Shown: positions 1 to 9,173 of the stretch, piece by piece
Numbering within the stretch: the stretch's first letter is position 1
Layout of the letters: every line of letters starts with the position of its first letter
Assembly (NCBI GenBank): GCA_021325365.1
Contig: JAJPHF010000176.1
Location: forward strand, 1-64,000
Length of the DNA stretch: 64,000 nt
DNA from: Pseudomonadota bacterium
GTDB lineage: Bacteria > Chloroflexota > UBA6077 > JAJPHF01
Direction: 5' to 3'
Made by a program: the position numbers and the translations under genes
Notes under the pieces: generated by a model
What the model was told of the DNA's origin: nothing
Databases searched by the model: none
Seen by the model: the letters and a program-made list of their open reading frames with translations, nothing else

Positions 1-2220
1 GGCGAGCATGCTCGCCCCGCTGGTGGTGGCGAACACCCGGCCGTTCTCCAGGCCGACAATGCGGACGTTGTCGTTCTGGGGCGAGATGCCGATGGCCGTA
101 ATCGGGACGCCTGGCGCGAGCGGCGCCTGGCTGACGACGGTCATGGTGGTGCCCTGGTTCGTCGAGCGGTAGAGCCGATCGGTGCCGAAGTAGAGGGTGT
201 TGGGGTTGCCCGGCCCGAGCGCCATCGGCGCGTAGAACAGCGTAGCGTCCGTGCAGGTGATGCCGTTGGAGGGGATGGTGTTGTCGCCGCAGCCGAGGAA
301 GGCCCAACCGTTGTCCTGGGCATTGGCCACGTTCGTGACGCGCCCGAAGCCGATCAGATCGTTCGTCTTGTTGAAGTAGGTGTGGTACATCGTGACGTTG
401 GTCGTGTCGGTGGCGTTCTGGTCGATGAGGGCGAAGCCGCCGTCGCCGAAGTCGGCGCGGAACCAGGTGCCGTCGGCGCGGCGAAGCTGGGTGCCGTTGT
501 CCTGGGTGCCGCCGATCATGAACTCGCGATCGGTCGGGTGGGTCGCCAGGCTCATGAACTCCACGCTGTTGATCATCGCGTTGTTCAGGCTGGTCCAGGT
601 GCCGCCCTTGTCGGTGGACTTGGCGATGCCGCCGTCGGTGCCGATATAGATGACGTTGGGGCTCGACGGCGCGACGGCGATGACATGGGTGTCGGCGTGC
701 AGCCCGGTCGTGCTCGGCTGGAAGGTGGCGCCGGCGTTGGTCGAGCGCTGATAGATGCGGTCGCCGGCCGCGCCGCCGATGTGGACGACGTTGGCGTCGG
801 TGGGGTCCAGCGCCACGGCGATGTCGTAGGTACATTGGGGCGCGCAGAACTCGTTGCCGCCGTCCAGGATCGCGGGCCAGGTCTGGCCGCCGTCGGTGGA
901 CTCGCGCAGGACGCCCTGGCCGCCGCCCGGGCCTTCCTCCTCGATGCCGTCGGCGGCGCGGCGGGGCCGCGGCGCGCCGGGGCGCGGCAGCGCGCGGTCC
1001 GAGCCGTTCGGCGGTCCTACGGTGGGGGTCGGCGCCGGCACGGGCGGCGGCTCGCTGCTGCCGGCCAGGACGACGACGGTGCTGCCGAATTTCGCCGTGT
1101 CCAGGGCGAAGCGGGCGAAGGGGTCGGCCGTGACGTAGCGCTGGCTGAAGGTTGGGACGGGGTCGAGCGCGTTCGCCGTTCGGTAGATCCCGCCGTCGTT
1201 GGCGGCCGCGTCGCCCTGCACCGAGGCGACGAGGACGTTGGGGTTGCCGGGCTCGAATACGAGGTCCATGACGTTGCGGTCGCCCGTCGCGTCGGGAGCC
1301 TGGCTGCCGGCCGTCGTGACGGTGAGCTTGGTGAAGGTCGGGGAGGTGGCCGTGGCGTTGCGGGACCGGTAGAGACCGCGCAGCGCGAGGGGCGGGACGG
1401 AGGTGGCGAGCGGGACGAAGCCGCGGCCGGCGCCCGAGTTGGCCGCGGTCGCCACGAAGATCGTGGCGGGGTCGGTCGGGTGGACGAGGATCTTGCTGAT
1501 GCTGTTGCCGGTGAAGGCGGTCGTGCCCGGAATCCCCGTCGCGACGGGCGGGTTGATCGGGCCGGTCAGGTCGGCCGTCGTCTCCGCGTTGTCGATGCGG
1601 TAGAGGCCCACGCCGAAGGTGCTCGTCGAGCCGTTGGGCTCGCCGGTCCCCACGTACACCGTCGTCGGGCTGCTGGGGGCGATGGCGATCGCGCCGATGG
1701 CCAGCGACTGGGCGCTGGCGAAGAGCTGGGCCCACGTCGCGCCGCCGTCAAGCGACCGATAGACGCCGCCCTGGGCCGTGCCGAAGTAGACCTTGTTGGG
1801 ATTGGTCGGGTGGACGGCAATCGCCGTAACCCGCCCCGTCACGGGCACCGAGACGCCGTTGGTCTGACCGTTCGGGATCGGCGCGGGGCCGAGCGGCGTC
1901 CAGGTGGTGGTGCTGGCGCGCACGTCGCCGGGTCGCGAGCTGGACGGCGGCGCCTGCTGGTCGAGCGCGCGGAGGGCCTGGGCACGCAGGTCCGGCTGCG
2001 CGGCTCCGCCGGCGCGCAGCGCCTGGTACGCGCCGCGGGCTGCCAGGTAGCTGAGCTTGTCGACCTTGCCCTGCGCGAACAGTGGCAACTGCGGGTCGAG
2101 CCCGGCGCCACGCTGCGCCCAGGATGGCTCGGCGCTCGGCAGCGCGCTCCACAGCAGCGCGAGCGTCGCGAGTGCCAGCACGACAGCACGTAACCACGCG
2201 GCACGGAACAGCCGGTTCAT
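1..2220 (-). CDS. Secreted Asp-box (BNR/sialidase-like) repeat protein, partial
   Basis: This minus-strand frame is open from an ATG at 2220 to the window edge, so at least 740 residues are present and the C-terminus is missing. It begins with a signal peptide (MNRLFRAAW, then a hydrophobic stretch ending in SWA). The body carries repeated Asp-box-like turns such as SLDGGATW, STDGGQTW, STDKGGTW and STNQGTTM, alternating with hydrophobic strands (for example TAIAVHPTNPNKVYFGT). This is the pattern of a multi-bladed beta-propeller of the sialidase/VPS10/Ycf48 type. A Pro-rich linker interrupts the propeller near the middle. The protein is probably exported and could bind or hydrolyse glycans, but no catalytic residues can be assigned. 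Long plus-strand frames over the same bases are antisense shadows. Confidence 0.8.
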   Translation of the reverse strand, partial: MNRLFRAAWLRAVVLALATLALLWSALPSAEPSWAQRGAGLDPQLPLFAQGKVDKLSYLAARGAYQALRAGGAAQPDLRAQALRALDQQAPPSSSRPGDVRASTTTWTPLGPAPIPNGQTNGVSVPVTGRVTAIAVHPTNPNKVYFGTAQGGVYRSLDGGATWAQLFASAQSLAIGAIAIAPSSPTTVYVGTGEPNGSTSTFGVGLYRIDNAETTADLTGPINPPVATGIPGTTAFTGNSISKILVHPTDPATIFVATAANSGAGRGFVPLATSVPPLALRGLYRSRNATATSPTFTKLTVTTAGSQAPDATGDRNVMDLVFEPGNPNVLVASVQGDAAANDGGIYRTANALDPVPTFSQRYVTADPFARFALDTAKFGSTVVVLAGSSEPPPVPAPTPTVGPPNGSDRALPRPGAPRPRRAADGIEEEGPGGGQGVLRESTDGGQTWPAILDGGNEFCAPQCTYDIAVALDPTDANVVHIGGAAGDRIYQRSTNAGATFQPSTTGLHADTHVIAVAPSSPNVIYIGTDGGIAKSTDKGGTWTSLNNAMINSVEFMSLATHPTDREFMIGGTQDNGTQLRRADGTWFRADFGDGGFALIDQNATDTTNVTMYHTYFNKTNDLIGFGRVTNVANAQDNGWAFLGCGDNTIPSNGITCTDATLFYAPMALGPGNPNTLYFGTDRLYRSTNQGTTMTVVSQAPLAPGVPITAIGISPQNDNVRIVGLENGRVFATTSGASMLA

Positions 2221-2439
2221 GGTGCATCCCCCAAAGCGATAACGGGGCAGCCGGTGGCTCGCGGCCGCGCGAACTGCCACGCATCCGAATAAACGTAGCC
2301 GTGATGCGAGCGTTACAGCCGGCCGCTGCTGCAAGGCGGCGTTGGCCGGGGCTGACGGTGCGGCGCGGCTTGTCGGGGGGCCGGGGCACGGTCGAGTGAC
2401 GCCGCGCACCGCCACGCGGTAGGCGAGCGCGGGCTGCGC

Positions 2440-2445
2440 TATACT
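2440..2445 (+). promoter_or_regulatory. Putative -10 box (TATACT) for polB
   Basis: TATACT lies 37 bases upstream of the polB ATG in an otherwise GC-rich gap between divergent genes. No convincing -35 hexamer is seen at 17 bp. A GAGGAGG-like ribosome site lies between it and the start codon. Confidence 0.4.
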
Positions 2446-2481
2446 CCTGGCGCGAGGACTGCGAGGAGGACGCCCCCGTCG

Positions 2482-4776
2482 ATGGAAGCCACGCCCCGCG
2501 AGCTGCTCTACGGCCGCGACGACACTCCCGGCATCGTCTCCGTCACCGCGGGCCGCGATGGGCGGGCGCGCGTGTGGCGGCGCGACGGCGACGCGACGCT
2601 CTCCGAGGACGCGCGTTTCCCCAACTGGTTCCTGCTGGCGGACGCCAGCCTGCTGGACGGCCTTGCCGTCGAGCGCCTGGCCGGCGGCGACCTGACGGCC
2701 TGGGCCGCGCAGGCCGCGACGATGGGCCCCGAGCAAGTGGGCCTGGTCGAGCTAGCGGGCGACCAGCACTACCGCTACCTCGTCGTGGCGGCCGGGCTGG
2801 CCGCCGTCGAGCAGGCCATCGTCGACGCCTACAATGCTCGCCACGGCGGCACCGCTCGCGCGCTCTACGACCTGCGCGACGTGGCCTACCTGCGCCCGCC
2901 CGTCGAGCAGTACCTCACCTGGACGGGCCGCACGTACTATAAAGGCATGGCCTTCGCCGACTTGCGGCGGCTCCAGTTTGACCTGGAGACGACCGGGCTC
3001 AACAAGTACCGCGACAAGATCTTCATGATCGCCGTGCGCGACAGCAGCGGCTTCGAGGAGGTGCTGGACGGCACCGACGAGGCGGAGCTGCTGCGCCAGT
3101 TCGTCGCGCTATTTCTCGCGCGCGACCCGGACGTGGTCGAGAACCACAACCTGTTCGACTTCGACGTGAGCTTCCTGGTCCACCGCGCGAGCAAGCACGG
3201 CGTCGCGCTGCCGCTGGGGCGCGACGGCAGCGAGTTCACGAAGTACGAGGACTCGCTGAAGATCGGCGAGAAGAGCGAGCGGTTCACGCGCTGGTGCCTG
3301 GCCGGGCGCGAGCTGATCGACACGCTGCACGCCGTGCGCCGCTACAGCGCCATCAACCGCGACCTGCGCAGCCACGGCCTGAAGCAGGTGGCAGTCCACT
3401 TCGGCTTCGCGCACGACGCACGCGAGTACGTGCCCGGGCCGGAGATCTGGCAGACCTACCAGGACGACCCGGACCGCGTGCGCCGCTACGCGCTCGACGA
3501 CGTGCGCGAGGTGGACGAGCTGGCGCGGCTGCTGCTCGCGCCGTCGTTCGCGCTGGCTTCCATGGTGCCGAAGCCCTACGAGCGCGTCGCCACGGCGGGC
3601 ACCGGCCAGGGGCTCATCGAGCCGCTGCTGGTGCGGGCCTACGTGGCGCTCGGCCACTCGCTGCCGCGGCCGCCGGGCGCCGGAGGCACCTACGCGGGCG
3701 CGCACACGGAGCTGTTCCGCACGGGCGTGCTGCAGCGCATCGTGAAGGCCGACGTGGCCTCGCTGTACCCGAGCATCATGCTGTCGTTCGACATAAAGCC
3801 GCGCACGGACCAGCTCGGCGTGTTCCTGCTGCTGCTGCGCGAGCTGACGACGCTGCGCCTCCACCACAAGGGCGCCGCCCGGCAACTGCCGCGCACCGAC
3901 CCGGCCCGCGCGCACCACGACGCCGTGCAGGCCGCCATGAAGGTGCTCATCAACTCGTTCTACGGTAGCCTGGGCACCAGCTTCGCGCTGTTCGGCGACC
4001 TGGAGGCGGCGGCGAAAGTCACCGAGCGCGGCCGCGAGATCCTGCGGCTGATGCTGCGTGAGCTGGAGCAGCGCGGCGTCGTGCTTATCGAAGCCGATAC
4101 CGACGGCGTGCTGTTCAGCGTGCCGGAGGGGTGGACGCACGAGGACGAGCTGCGCCTGGTAGACGAGGTGGCGGCCGCGCTGCCCGCCGGCATCCAGGTC
4201 GAGCACGACGGCCGCTACGAGCGCATGTACAGCCACGCCGCGAAGAACTACGTGCTGCGCGACTACGAGGGCCGCATCCGCTTCGTCGGCGTGGCCTTCC
4301 GCTCCAGCCGCAGCGAGCCCTACGGCGAGCGCTTCCTGACGGACGCCATGCCCTACATCCTGGCGGAAGACCTGGCCGGGCTGCGCGCGCTGTACGTGGA
4401 CCTCGTCGAGCGGCTGCGCGGCCGCGCCGTCGCCGTCCACGACCTGTGCGTGACGATGCCGCTCACGAAGACGCCCGAGCGCTACCGCGCGGCCAAGCGG
4501 CGCGAGGAGGCGTATGAGGTGCTGCTGGGCTCCGGGCGCACGTCCTGGCGCACGGGCGAGCGCGTGCGCTACTACCAGGCGGTGGGCGGCAAGAAGAAGC
4601 TGGCCGAGCAGTACGCCGACGACTACGACCCCGAGCCCTACGTGAAGAAGCTGCGCAAGACCTACGCGCAGCGGCTGGCGAACGCGCTCGGCGAGGACGT
4701 CCTCGCAACCGTCTTCGCCGATCCCAAAGACGCCGCCAGCGAACTCCAGCCCTCCCTGTTCGACGCCAGCGCCTGA
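2482..4776 (+). CDS. Family B DNA polymerase with 3'-5' exonuclease domain
   Basis: The 764-residue protein has the order of a PolB enzyme. An N-terminal domain is followed by a proofreading exonuclease with Exo I (DLETTGL, Asp167/Glu169), Exo II (NHNLFDFD) and Exo III (YALDD). The polymerase domain has motif A (DVASLYPS, from Asp424), motif B (KVLINSFYG, from Lys487) and motif C (EADTDG, Asp539/Asp541). All carboxylates needed for both activities are present. The segment between motifs A and B is short compared with archaeal replicative PolB, and motif C reads DTDG where DTDS is usual. The role is probably repair or translesion synthesis, because bacteria replicate with PolC/DnaE; that is inferred from the family. 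The ATG is preceded by a GAGGAGG-like ribosome site. The long antisense frame over 3109-4815 is a shadow. Confidence 0.95.
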   Translation: MEATPRELLYGRDDTPGIVSVTAGRDGRARVWRRDGDATLSEDARFPNWFLLADASLLDGLAVERLAGGDLTAWAAQAATMGPEQVGLVELAGDQHYRYLVVAAGLAAVEQAIVDAYNARHGGTARALYDLRDVAYLRPPVEQYLTWTGRTYYKGMAFADLRRLQFDLETTGLNKYRDKIFMIAVRDSSGFEEVLDGTDEAELLRQFVALFLARDPDVVENHNLFDFDVSFLVHRASKHGVALPLGRDGSEFTKYEDSLKIGEKSERFTRWCLAGRELIDTLHAVRRYSAINRDLRSHGLKQVAVHFGFAHDAREYVPGPEIWQTYQDDPDRVRRYALDDVREVDELARLLLAPSFALASMVPKPYERVATAGTGQGLIEPLLVRAYVALGHSLPRPPGAGGTYAGAHTELFRTGVLQRIVKADVASLYPSIMLSFDIKPRTDQLGVFLLLLRELTTLRLHHKGAARQLPRTDPARAHHDAVQAAMKVLINSFYGSLGTSFALFGDLEAAAKVTERGREILRLMLRELEQRGVVLIEADTDGVLFSVPEGWTHEDELRLVDEVAAALPAGIQVEHDGRYERMYSHAAKNYVLRDYEGRIRFVGVAFRSSRSEPYGERFLTDAMPYILAEDLAGLRALYVDLVERLRGRAVAVHDLCVTMPLTKTPERYRAAKRREEAYEVLLGSGRTSWRTGERVRYYQAVGGKKKLAEQYADDYDPEPYVKKLRKTYAQRLANALGEDVLATVFADPKDAASELQPSLFDASA

Positions 4777-4876
4777 GTGACCTGCACGTTCGATACGCCC
4801 GGGGGCGCCTGGCACATAATCTGCCCACGCGGGCGTGTCATTCCTGCTCCGGGCCGGCGGTTGGGTTACCGGGGCG

Positions 4877-4915
4877 CGCCCTCACCCCCGCCCTCTCCCA
4901 GAGGGAGAGGGCCTA
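4877..4915. repeat. Dispersed GGGAGAGGG palindrome, copy near PolB
   Basis: A perfect 10-bp stem (4890-4899 with 4903-4912, CCCTCTCCC against GGGAGAGGG) with a 3-base loop sits in the 195-bp gap after polB. The flank reads CTCACCCCCG. The same element type recurs at 12540-12712 and 59075-59112, with a related hairpin at 60529-60558. It may also end polB transcripts. Confidence 0.7.
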
Positions 4916-4971
4916 CGGGCACGCCAGCGCAAGGGTGGGGATCCCGCGCGCGGCGCGCCGAAAGGCAGACG

Positions 4972-5487
4972 ATGGACGAACTGAGCCAGGCTGCGCAGCC
5001 GAAGACCATCGCGAAGGCGACCCTGGCCATCACGCGGGGCGTGGCGGCCGGCTGGGCGGCCGGCATTCCACAGGTCGTCGTGACGCAGATCGAGGGCCAC
5101 CTGCTGGGTAAGCGGGAACGCGCGGATATCGGGCCGCGCTTCGTCGCCCGCGCGGCGCAGCACGAGGGCCGGCCCCTACCGGAGCCCGTGCAGTGGCTGC
5201 TCGCCGGCGTGTTCCACTTCGAGTACGCCGCCCTGTGGGGCGCCTTGTACGCGCTGGCGGTCGAGCCTGTCGGGGCGCGGCGCGTGCCCCCCTGGCTGGG
5301 CGGCAGCCTGCTCGGCGCCGTCATCTACACCGCGGCCTTCTCGCCCGTCGGCGGCGCGACCCGCACCGGGGCGGAGCGGCCGCTGGAGCGGCGCCGCCCC
5401 TACGAGATGCTGCTGCACTGCTCGGCGGCGCTGAGCTTCGGGCTCACCAACGCGCTCGCCTACCGCTGGCTGCGGGAGCACTGGTGA
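4972..5487 (+). CDS. Small membrane protein of unknown function
   Basis: The protein has 171 residues from the ATG at 4972. An upstream in-frame extension exists but runs through the GGGAGAGGG palindrome, so it is rejected. There are about three to four hydrophobic segments: GVAAGWAAGIPQVVVTQ, the stretch from VQWLLAGVFHFEYAALWGAL, GGSLLGAVIYTAAFSP and SAALSFGLTNALAYRW. Charged loops lie between them. I do not recognise a family with certainty. The gene ends 28 bases before the FAD oxidoreductase on the same strand, so the two may be co-transcribed. Confidence 0.7.
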   Translation: MDELSQAAQPKTIAKATLAITRGVAAGWAAGIPQVVVTQIEGHLLGKRERADIGPRFVARAAQHEGRPLPEPVQWLLAGVFHFEYAALWGALYALAVEPVGARRVPPWLGGSLLGAVIYTAAFSPVGGATRTGAERPLERRRPYEMLLHCSAALSFGLTNALAYRWLREHW

Positions 5488-5515
5488 GCACGGCGTGGCC
5501 GAGCCGGGACGCCCG

Positions 5516-6940
5516 ATGAGCCGCGAGTACGACGCGGTGATCGTCGGGTCGGGGCCGAACGGCCTGGCGGCGGCGGTGCTGCTGGCGCGGGCGGGCCGCT
5601 CGGTGCTCGTGCTGGAGGCGGGCGACACCCCTGGCGGTGGCACGCGCTCCGCGCCGCTCACATTGCCCGGCTTCACGCACGACATCTGCTCGGCGGTGCA
5701 TCCGCTCGGCGTAGCCTCGCCGTTCCTGCGCCGCCTGCCGCTCGGGAAATACGGCCTGGAGTGGGTGCAGCCGCCCGCGCCGCTGGCCCACCCCTTCGAC
5801 GACGGGACGGCCGTGACCCAGGAGCGCTCGACGCGGGCCACGGCGGCGCAGCTCGGGCCGGACGGCGCGGCCTGGTGCTGGCTCATGGACCCGTTCGTGC
5901 GGCGGTGGCGGCCGCTCTACGCCGAGACGCTCGGGCCGATGATCCACTGGCCGCGTCACCCGCTGCTACTCGCGCGCTTCGGCCTCCGGGCGCTGTGGCC
6001 GACGACGCTGCTCGCGCGGCGGGTGTTCCGGGGCGAGGCGGCGCGGGCGCTGTTCGCGGGAAGCGCCGCGCACGCCACGCTGTCCTTCCGACGGCCACCG
6101 AGCGCGGCCTTCGGCCTGATCCTGGGGATCGCCGGCCACGCGGTTGGCTGGCCCGTCGCGCGCGGCGGCTCGGGGCAGATCGCCCGCGCGCTGGTCGCCT
6201 ACCTGCAGGCGCTGGGCGGCGAGCTGCGGACGGGCTGCAAGGTCGAGTCGCTCGACGAGCTGCCGCCCGCGCGGGCCATCCTGCTGGACGTGTCGGCGCG
6301 CGAGCTGTTACGCCTGGGCGGCGCGCGGCTGCCGACGGGCTACCGGCAGCAGCTCGCGCGCTTCGAGTACGGGCTGGGCACCTTCAAGGTGGACTGGGCG
6401 CTCGACGCGCCGATCCCCTGGCGGGCGCCCGCCTGCGCGCGGGCGGCGACCGTTCACCTGGGCGGCACGCTGGCCGAGATGGACGCCGGGCGGCAGGGCG
6501 AGTGGGCGGGCCGGCCCGCCGAGCGGCCGTTCGTGATCCTGGCGCAGCCTACGCTGTTCGATCCGACGCGGGCGCCGCCGGGCAAGCACACCGCCTGGGC
6601 CTACTGCCACGTGCCGAACGGCTCGCCAGTGGACATGACCGCGCGCATCGAGGCCCAGGTCGAGCGGTTCGCGCCGGGGTTCCGCGACCGCATTCTGGCG
6701 CGGCACGTGATCAGCGCGCCGGCGTTCGAGGAGTACAACCCGAACGACGTGGGCGGCGACATCAATGCCGGCGAGGCCACGCTGCGGCAGATGGTGTTTC
6801 GCCCGGTCGTGAGCCTGGTTCCCTACGCCACGCCGCTGCCGAACGTCTTTCTCTGCTCCGCCTCCACGCCGCCGGGCGGCGCCGTCCACGGTATGTGCGG
6901 CTACCACGCCGCGCGCACCGCCCTGCGCCGGGGCCTGTGA
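5516..6940 (+). CDS. FAD-dependent oxidoreductase, phytoene-desaturase/CrtI-like
   Basis: The 474-residue protein starts with an FAD-binding Rossmann fingerprint (YDAVIVGSGPNGLAAAVLLARAG, GxGxxG, then a glutamate in VLEAGD about 20 residues on). It continues with TPGGGTRS, typical of the CrtI/amine-oxidase superfamily and close to COG1233 oxidoreductases. The C-terminal FAD motif is represented by STPPGGAVHGMCGYHAAR. The likely reaction is desaturation, isomerisation or oxidation of a lipophilic substrate; the substrate cannot be told. The ATG at 5516 is chosen because it sits directly before the Rossmann strand; an in-frame GTG at 5495 is the alternative. The gene follows a small membrane protein and faces the minus-strand gene ending at 7030. 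Confidence 0.88.
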   Translation: MSREYDAVIVGSGPNGLAAAVLLARAGRSVLVLEAGDTPGGGTRSAPLTLPGFTHDICSAVHPLGVASPFLRRLPLGKYGLEWVQPPAPLAHPFDDGTAVTQERSTRATAAQLGPDGAAWCWLMDPFVRRWRPLYAETLGPMIHWPRHPLLLARFGLRALWPTTLLARRVFRGEAARALFAGSAAHATLSFRRPPSAAFGLILGIAGHAVGWPVARGGSGQIARALVAYLQALGGELRTGCKVESLDELPPARAILLDVSARELLRLGGARLPTGYRQQLARFEYGLGTFKVDWALDAPIPWRAPACARAATVHLGGTLAEMDAGRQGEWAGRPAERPFVILAQPTLFDPTRAPPGKHTAWAYCHVPNGSPVDMTARIEAQVERFAPGFRDRILARHVISAPAFEEYNPNDVGGDINAGEATLRQMVFRPVVSLVPYATPLPNVFLCSASTPPGGAVHGMCGYHAARTALRRGL

Positions 6941-7029
6941 TCCCGACTGGGCCCCCAGGCTTCGGCGGCATGATGGGCCGGGCTGCCTACGATATCGCGG
7001 CCGCTCGGCGTGATCTCGGGACGGGCCTG

Positions 7030-8202
7030 CTAGCAGGGGGCGCCAGCCAGAGCGCCCCCCGGCGGCAGTGCGACCGTGGGCGCCGCGACGGGCGTGACGA
7101 GGTTCAGGGGAGTGGTACCCGTCCCGTAGGTACTCGTGGACGGCTGGGCGCCCGAGGCCCAGAGCCGACAGGCGGGGACGCCCCCATTGGTGCTGCTCCC
7201 GCCGGCACCGCCCGCCAGGGGGCACGGCGGCGCAGCAGAAGCGGCCGCCTGCAAGCGGGCTCCGGTCCCGATGCTGCTCGTCGAACTACCGCCAGGCTGG
7301 CTGGCCGATGGGTAGAGCTGGCAGGGGATGACGTTGGTGTTCCACCCGGAGCCAGCGCTCGTCGAGGGACACTGGGGCGAAGTGCTGCCGGAGATGGCTC
7401 CGGCCCCGCTCGGCTGGGCGCCCGAAGGATACAACTGGCATGGCACGGCTGCCCCGACTGGTACGGCCGGCCGATTGCTCGCGCCGCCGCTGATGCCAGG
7501 TGTACCGCAGACAGGCACGTTATAGCTGCCGTTGGCGTTCGCATACAGGGAGTAAGCCTGTGAGCACTGGCCGCCGGACGGCTCGGACCTATCGGCCGGC
7601 CCGCGCTCCGCGTCGCTGGCGAGCGCCGGAAGCAGCACCGCTGGGCTTGGGGTGGGCGTCGGGAGGCTCGGCACGGGCGTGCTTTTGACCGGGTTAAGGG
7701 CGAACGTCACCCGCGGCGCCGCTACGCTCAACGCCGCGTCCACGGCCAACACCACCGGGGCTGTGTCCGCCGACGGGAGCGTCCAGCAAAGAGTGCCCGT
7801 CGCTGTCCCGTTCGGCGGAATCGCCGGGGCCACCTCCAGCGATTGGCCGGCACCCGCGCACCAAGTGTCAGCGAAGGTGGCGCCTGAAGCACTCAACAAG
7901 TGGACCCGGTAGGTGGGGAAGTTTCGAGGCTGGGAAGCCAAGTTGTCCACGGTGAGGGACGCGGCCAGTAGCGGTTGCGGCGTCGTGGCCCCGGCGTCCG
8001 GAGAGCTGGCGTCGACGGTCACCGCGCTCACCGTGAGCCGCCAGCTATCTCCCACGTCGACGACAGCGCCTGCCGGGTAGACGGCGGCGGGGTCGCCGTC
8101 TTGAGCGCGCGCGGAATGGGTCCCGCCCAAAAAGATAGGCCCGAGCAGGGCAATGACGACGAGCAGGCCGACCTGCAGCAGCGTGAATCTGTGGACGAAC
8201 AT
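7030..8202 (-). CDS. Secreted protein with Ig-like domain and Cys-containing C-terminal repeats
   Basis: The start ATG at 8202 is preceded by GAAGAGAG at good spacing; a further upstream frame to 8256 lacks a ribosome site. The 390-residue product has a clear signal peptide (FTLLQVGLLVVIALLGP ... ARAQ). Residues about 40-160 form a beta-rich domain resembling DUF4352-type extracellular domains (VGDSWRLTVSAVTV ... LAASLTVDNL). The C-terminal half is Ser/Gly/Pro-rich and carries a degenerate repeat built on Cys-x-Leu-Tyr/Trp: PCQLYPSGAQPSG, PCQLYPSASQPGG, ACRLWASGAQPST and the weaker PPCPLAGGAGG. The function is unknown. A similar Cys motif occurs in the surface protein at 33560-35128. Confidence 0.75.
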   Translation of the reverse strand: MFVHRFTLLQVGLLVVIALLGPIFLGGTHSARAQDGDPAAVYPAGAVVDVGDSWRLTVSAVTVDASSPDAGATTPQPLLAASLTVDNLASQPRNFPTYRVHLLSASGATFADTWCAGAGQSLEVAPAIPPNGTATGTLCWTLPSADTAPVVLAVDAALSVAAPRVTFALNPVKSTPVPSLPTPTPSPAVLLPALASDAERGPADRSEPSGGQCSQAYSLYANANGSYNVPVCGTPGISGGASNRPAVPVGAAVPCQLYPSGAQPSGAGAISGSTSPQCPSTSAGSGWNTNVIPCQLYPSASQPGGSSTSSIGTGARLQAAASAAPPCPLAGGAGGSSTNGGVPACRLWASGAQPSTSTYGTGTTPLNLVTPVAAPTVALPPGGALAGAPC

Positions 8203-8386
8203 GTCGCTCTCTTCGGCAGCCAGGTTACCGCCGCACGGTGGCTCGCTACCAGCCACCGCGCGGGCGGCTCACGGCGGTGACTACTAGTAACTGTAGAGAG
8301 GCGCCATGTAGGCGGGAGGGACTGCCGATTGAGTCTCGGTTGAGATGCTGGCCGCCTGCTTGGCTGGTACGCCTCTTGCCGCTCGG

Positions 8387-8422
8387 CGCCCGGCAGCGGC
8401 GGCTCGCCGCCGCTGCCGGGCG
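8387..8422 (-). terminator. Strong hairpin downstream of the ACIII operon
   Basis: A 16-bp perfect GC-rich stem (8387-8402 with 8407-8422) has the loop CTCG. It lies 28 bases beyond the last gene of the minus-strand ACIII operon. No long T-tract follows, so it is a hairpin-type stop or an RNA-stabilising end. Confidence 0.6.
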
Positions 8423-8449
8423 CGCGAACCGGCGAGAACGCGCGCGGCG

Positions 8450-8638
8450 TCAGAACAGCGTGAGCAGCAGGGCGAGGGCGCTCACGGTCAGCGCGCCGGC
8501 CAGCAGCAGGGTGAGCAGCCCGAACCACACGACGAGCGTGCGCGTGTCGGTGCGCGGCACGACGGCAAAGGTGCCGAAGATCAGCGGCGCCGCCAGCAGC
8601 ACCGTCAGGATGCTCAGGATCGCCAGATAGCCCGCCAT
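8450..8638 (-). CDS. Small two-helix membrane protein at the end of the ACIII operon
   Basis: The 62-residue protein consists of two hydrophobic helices (AILSILTVLLAAPLIFGTFAVV and LVVWFGLLTLLLAGALTVSALALLL) joined by a short polar loop with PRTDTRT. The ATG at 8638 almost abuts the ActE stop codon (TAA at 8640-8642), so translation is probably coupled. Its position suggests an accessory or structural subunit of ACIII, but no family can be named. Confidence 0.7.
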   Translation of the reverse strand: MAGYLAILSILTVLLAAPLIFGTFAVVPRTDTRTLVVWFGLLTLLLAGALTVSALALLLTLF

Positions 8639-8639
8639 T

Positions 8640-9173
8640 TTACGGCCCCTGCACCGAGCGCACGTAATCCACCAGGCCCCATACCTCCTGCTCGGTGAGT
8701 AGGTCGCGGAAGGGCGGCATGTCGCCGATCCCGTTCGTGATGAGCCAGTAGAGCTGCCCGTCGCTGCGGCCGCGCACGCGCGCGCCGGCGAAGTCCACCG
8801 GCGGCACGACGCCGGCGCCGCGGAAGTAGGTCGCCACGGGGCTGTCGCCGCGGCCGTCCGGGCCGTGGCACATAGCGCAGTTCACGCTGTAGGTCGCGCG
8901 CGCCGCGGCCAGGTTGTCGGGCGTGGCGGCGACCGGGTTGGTCAGGCCGCCGGCTTGGGCGAAAGTATAGGTCGGCTTGGCGCCGGTGATGGGCACCGCA
9001 CCGGGCGGGGGCGGCAGCCGGTTTGGCTCCAGCCGGCGGTACGCCGGCTCGTAGTGCATCTCGGGAAAGACGTCGACCGGGTAGGCGCCGGGGTAGCAGG
9101 CCACGCCGAGCAGCGCCAGCAGCCCGAGCGCGGCGGCTCCGCCAAGCGCCTTATCGCTGCGCGGCGAGCGCAC
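8640..9173 (-). CDS. actE: ActE: monoheme cytochrome c lipoprotein of alternative complex III
   Basis: The 177-residue protein has an N-terminal hydrophobic segment ending in a lipobox (LALLGVAC), so it is probably lipid-anchored on the outer face of the membrane. The class I cytochrome c domain carries one heme motif CAMCH and a distal methionine candidate in GIGDMPPF. It overlaps the end of ActD by 23 bases, a sign of tight operon structure. In ACIII this subunit is thought to pass electrons from the pentaheme ActA toward the terminal oxidase. Confidence 0.9.
   Translation of the reverse strand: MRSPRSDKALGGAAALGLLALLGVACYPGAYPVDVFPEMHYEPAYRRLEPNRLPPPPGAVPITGAKPTYTFAQAGGLTNPVAATPDNLAAARATYSVNCAMCHGPDGRGDSPVATYFRGAGVVPPVDFAGARVRGRSDGQLYWLITNGIGDMPPFRDLLTEQEVWGLVDYVRSVQGP

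Noticed and set aside
3109..4815. 568-codon minus-strand frame opposite polB
   Set aside because: Antisense shadow of a polymerase with all motifs intact; the translation is low-complexity Gln/Val/Arg.
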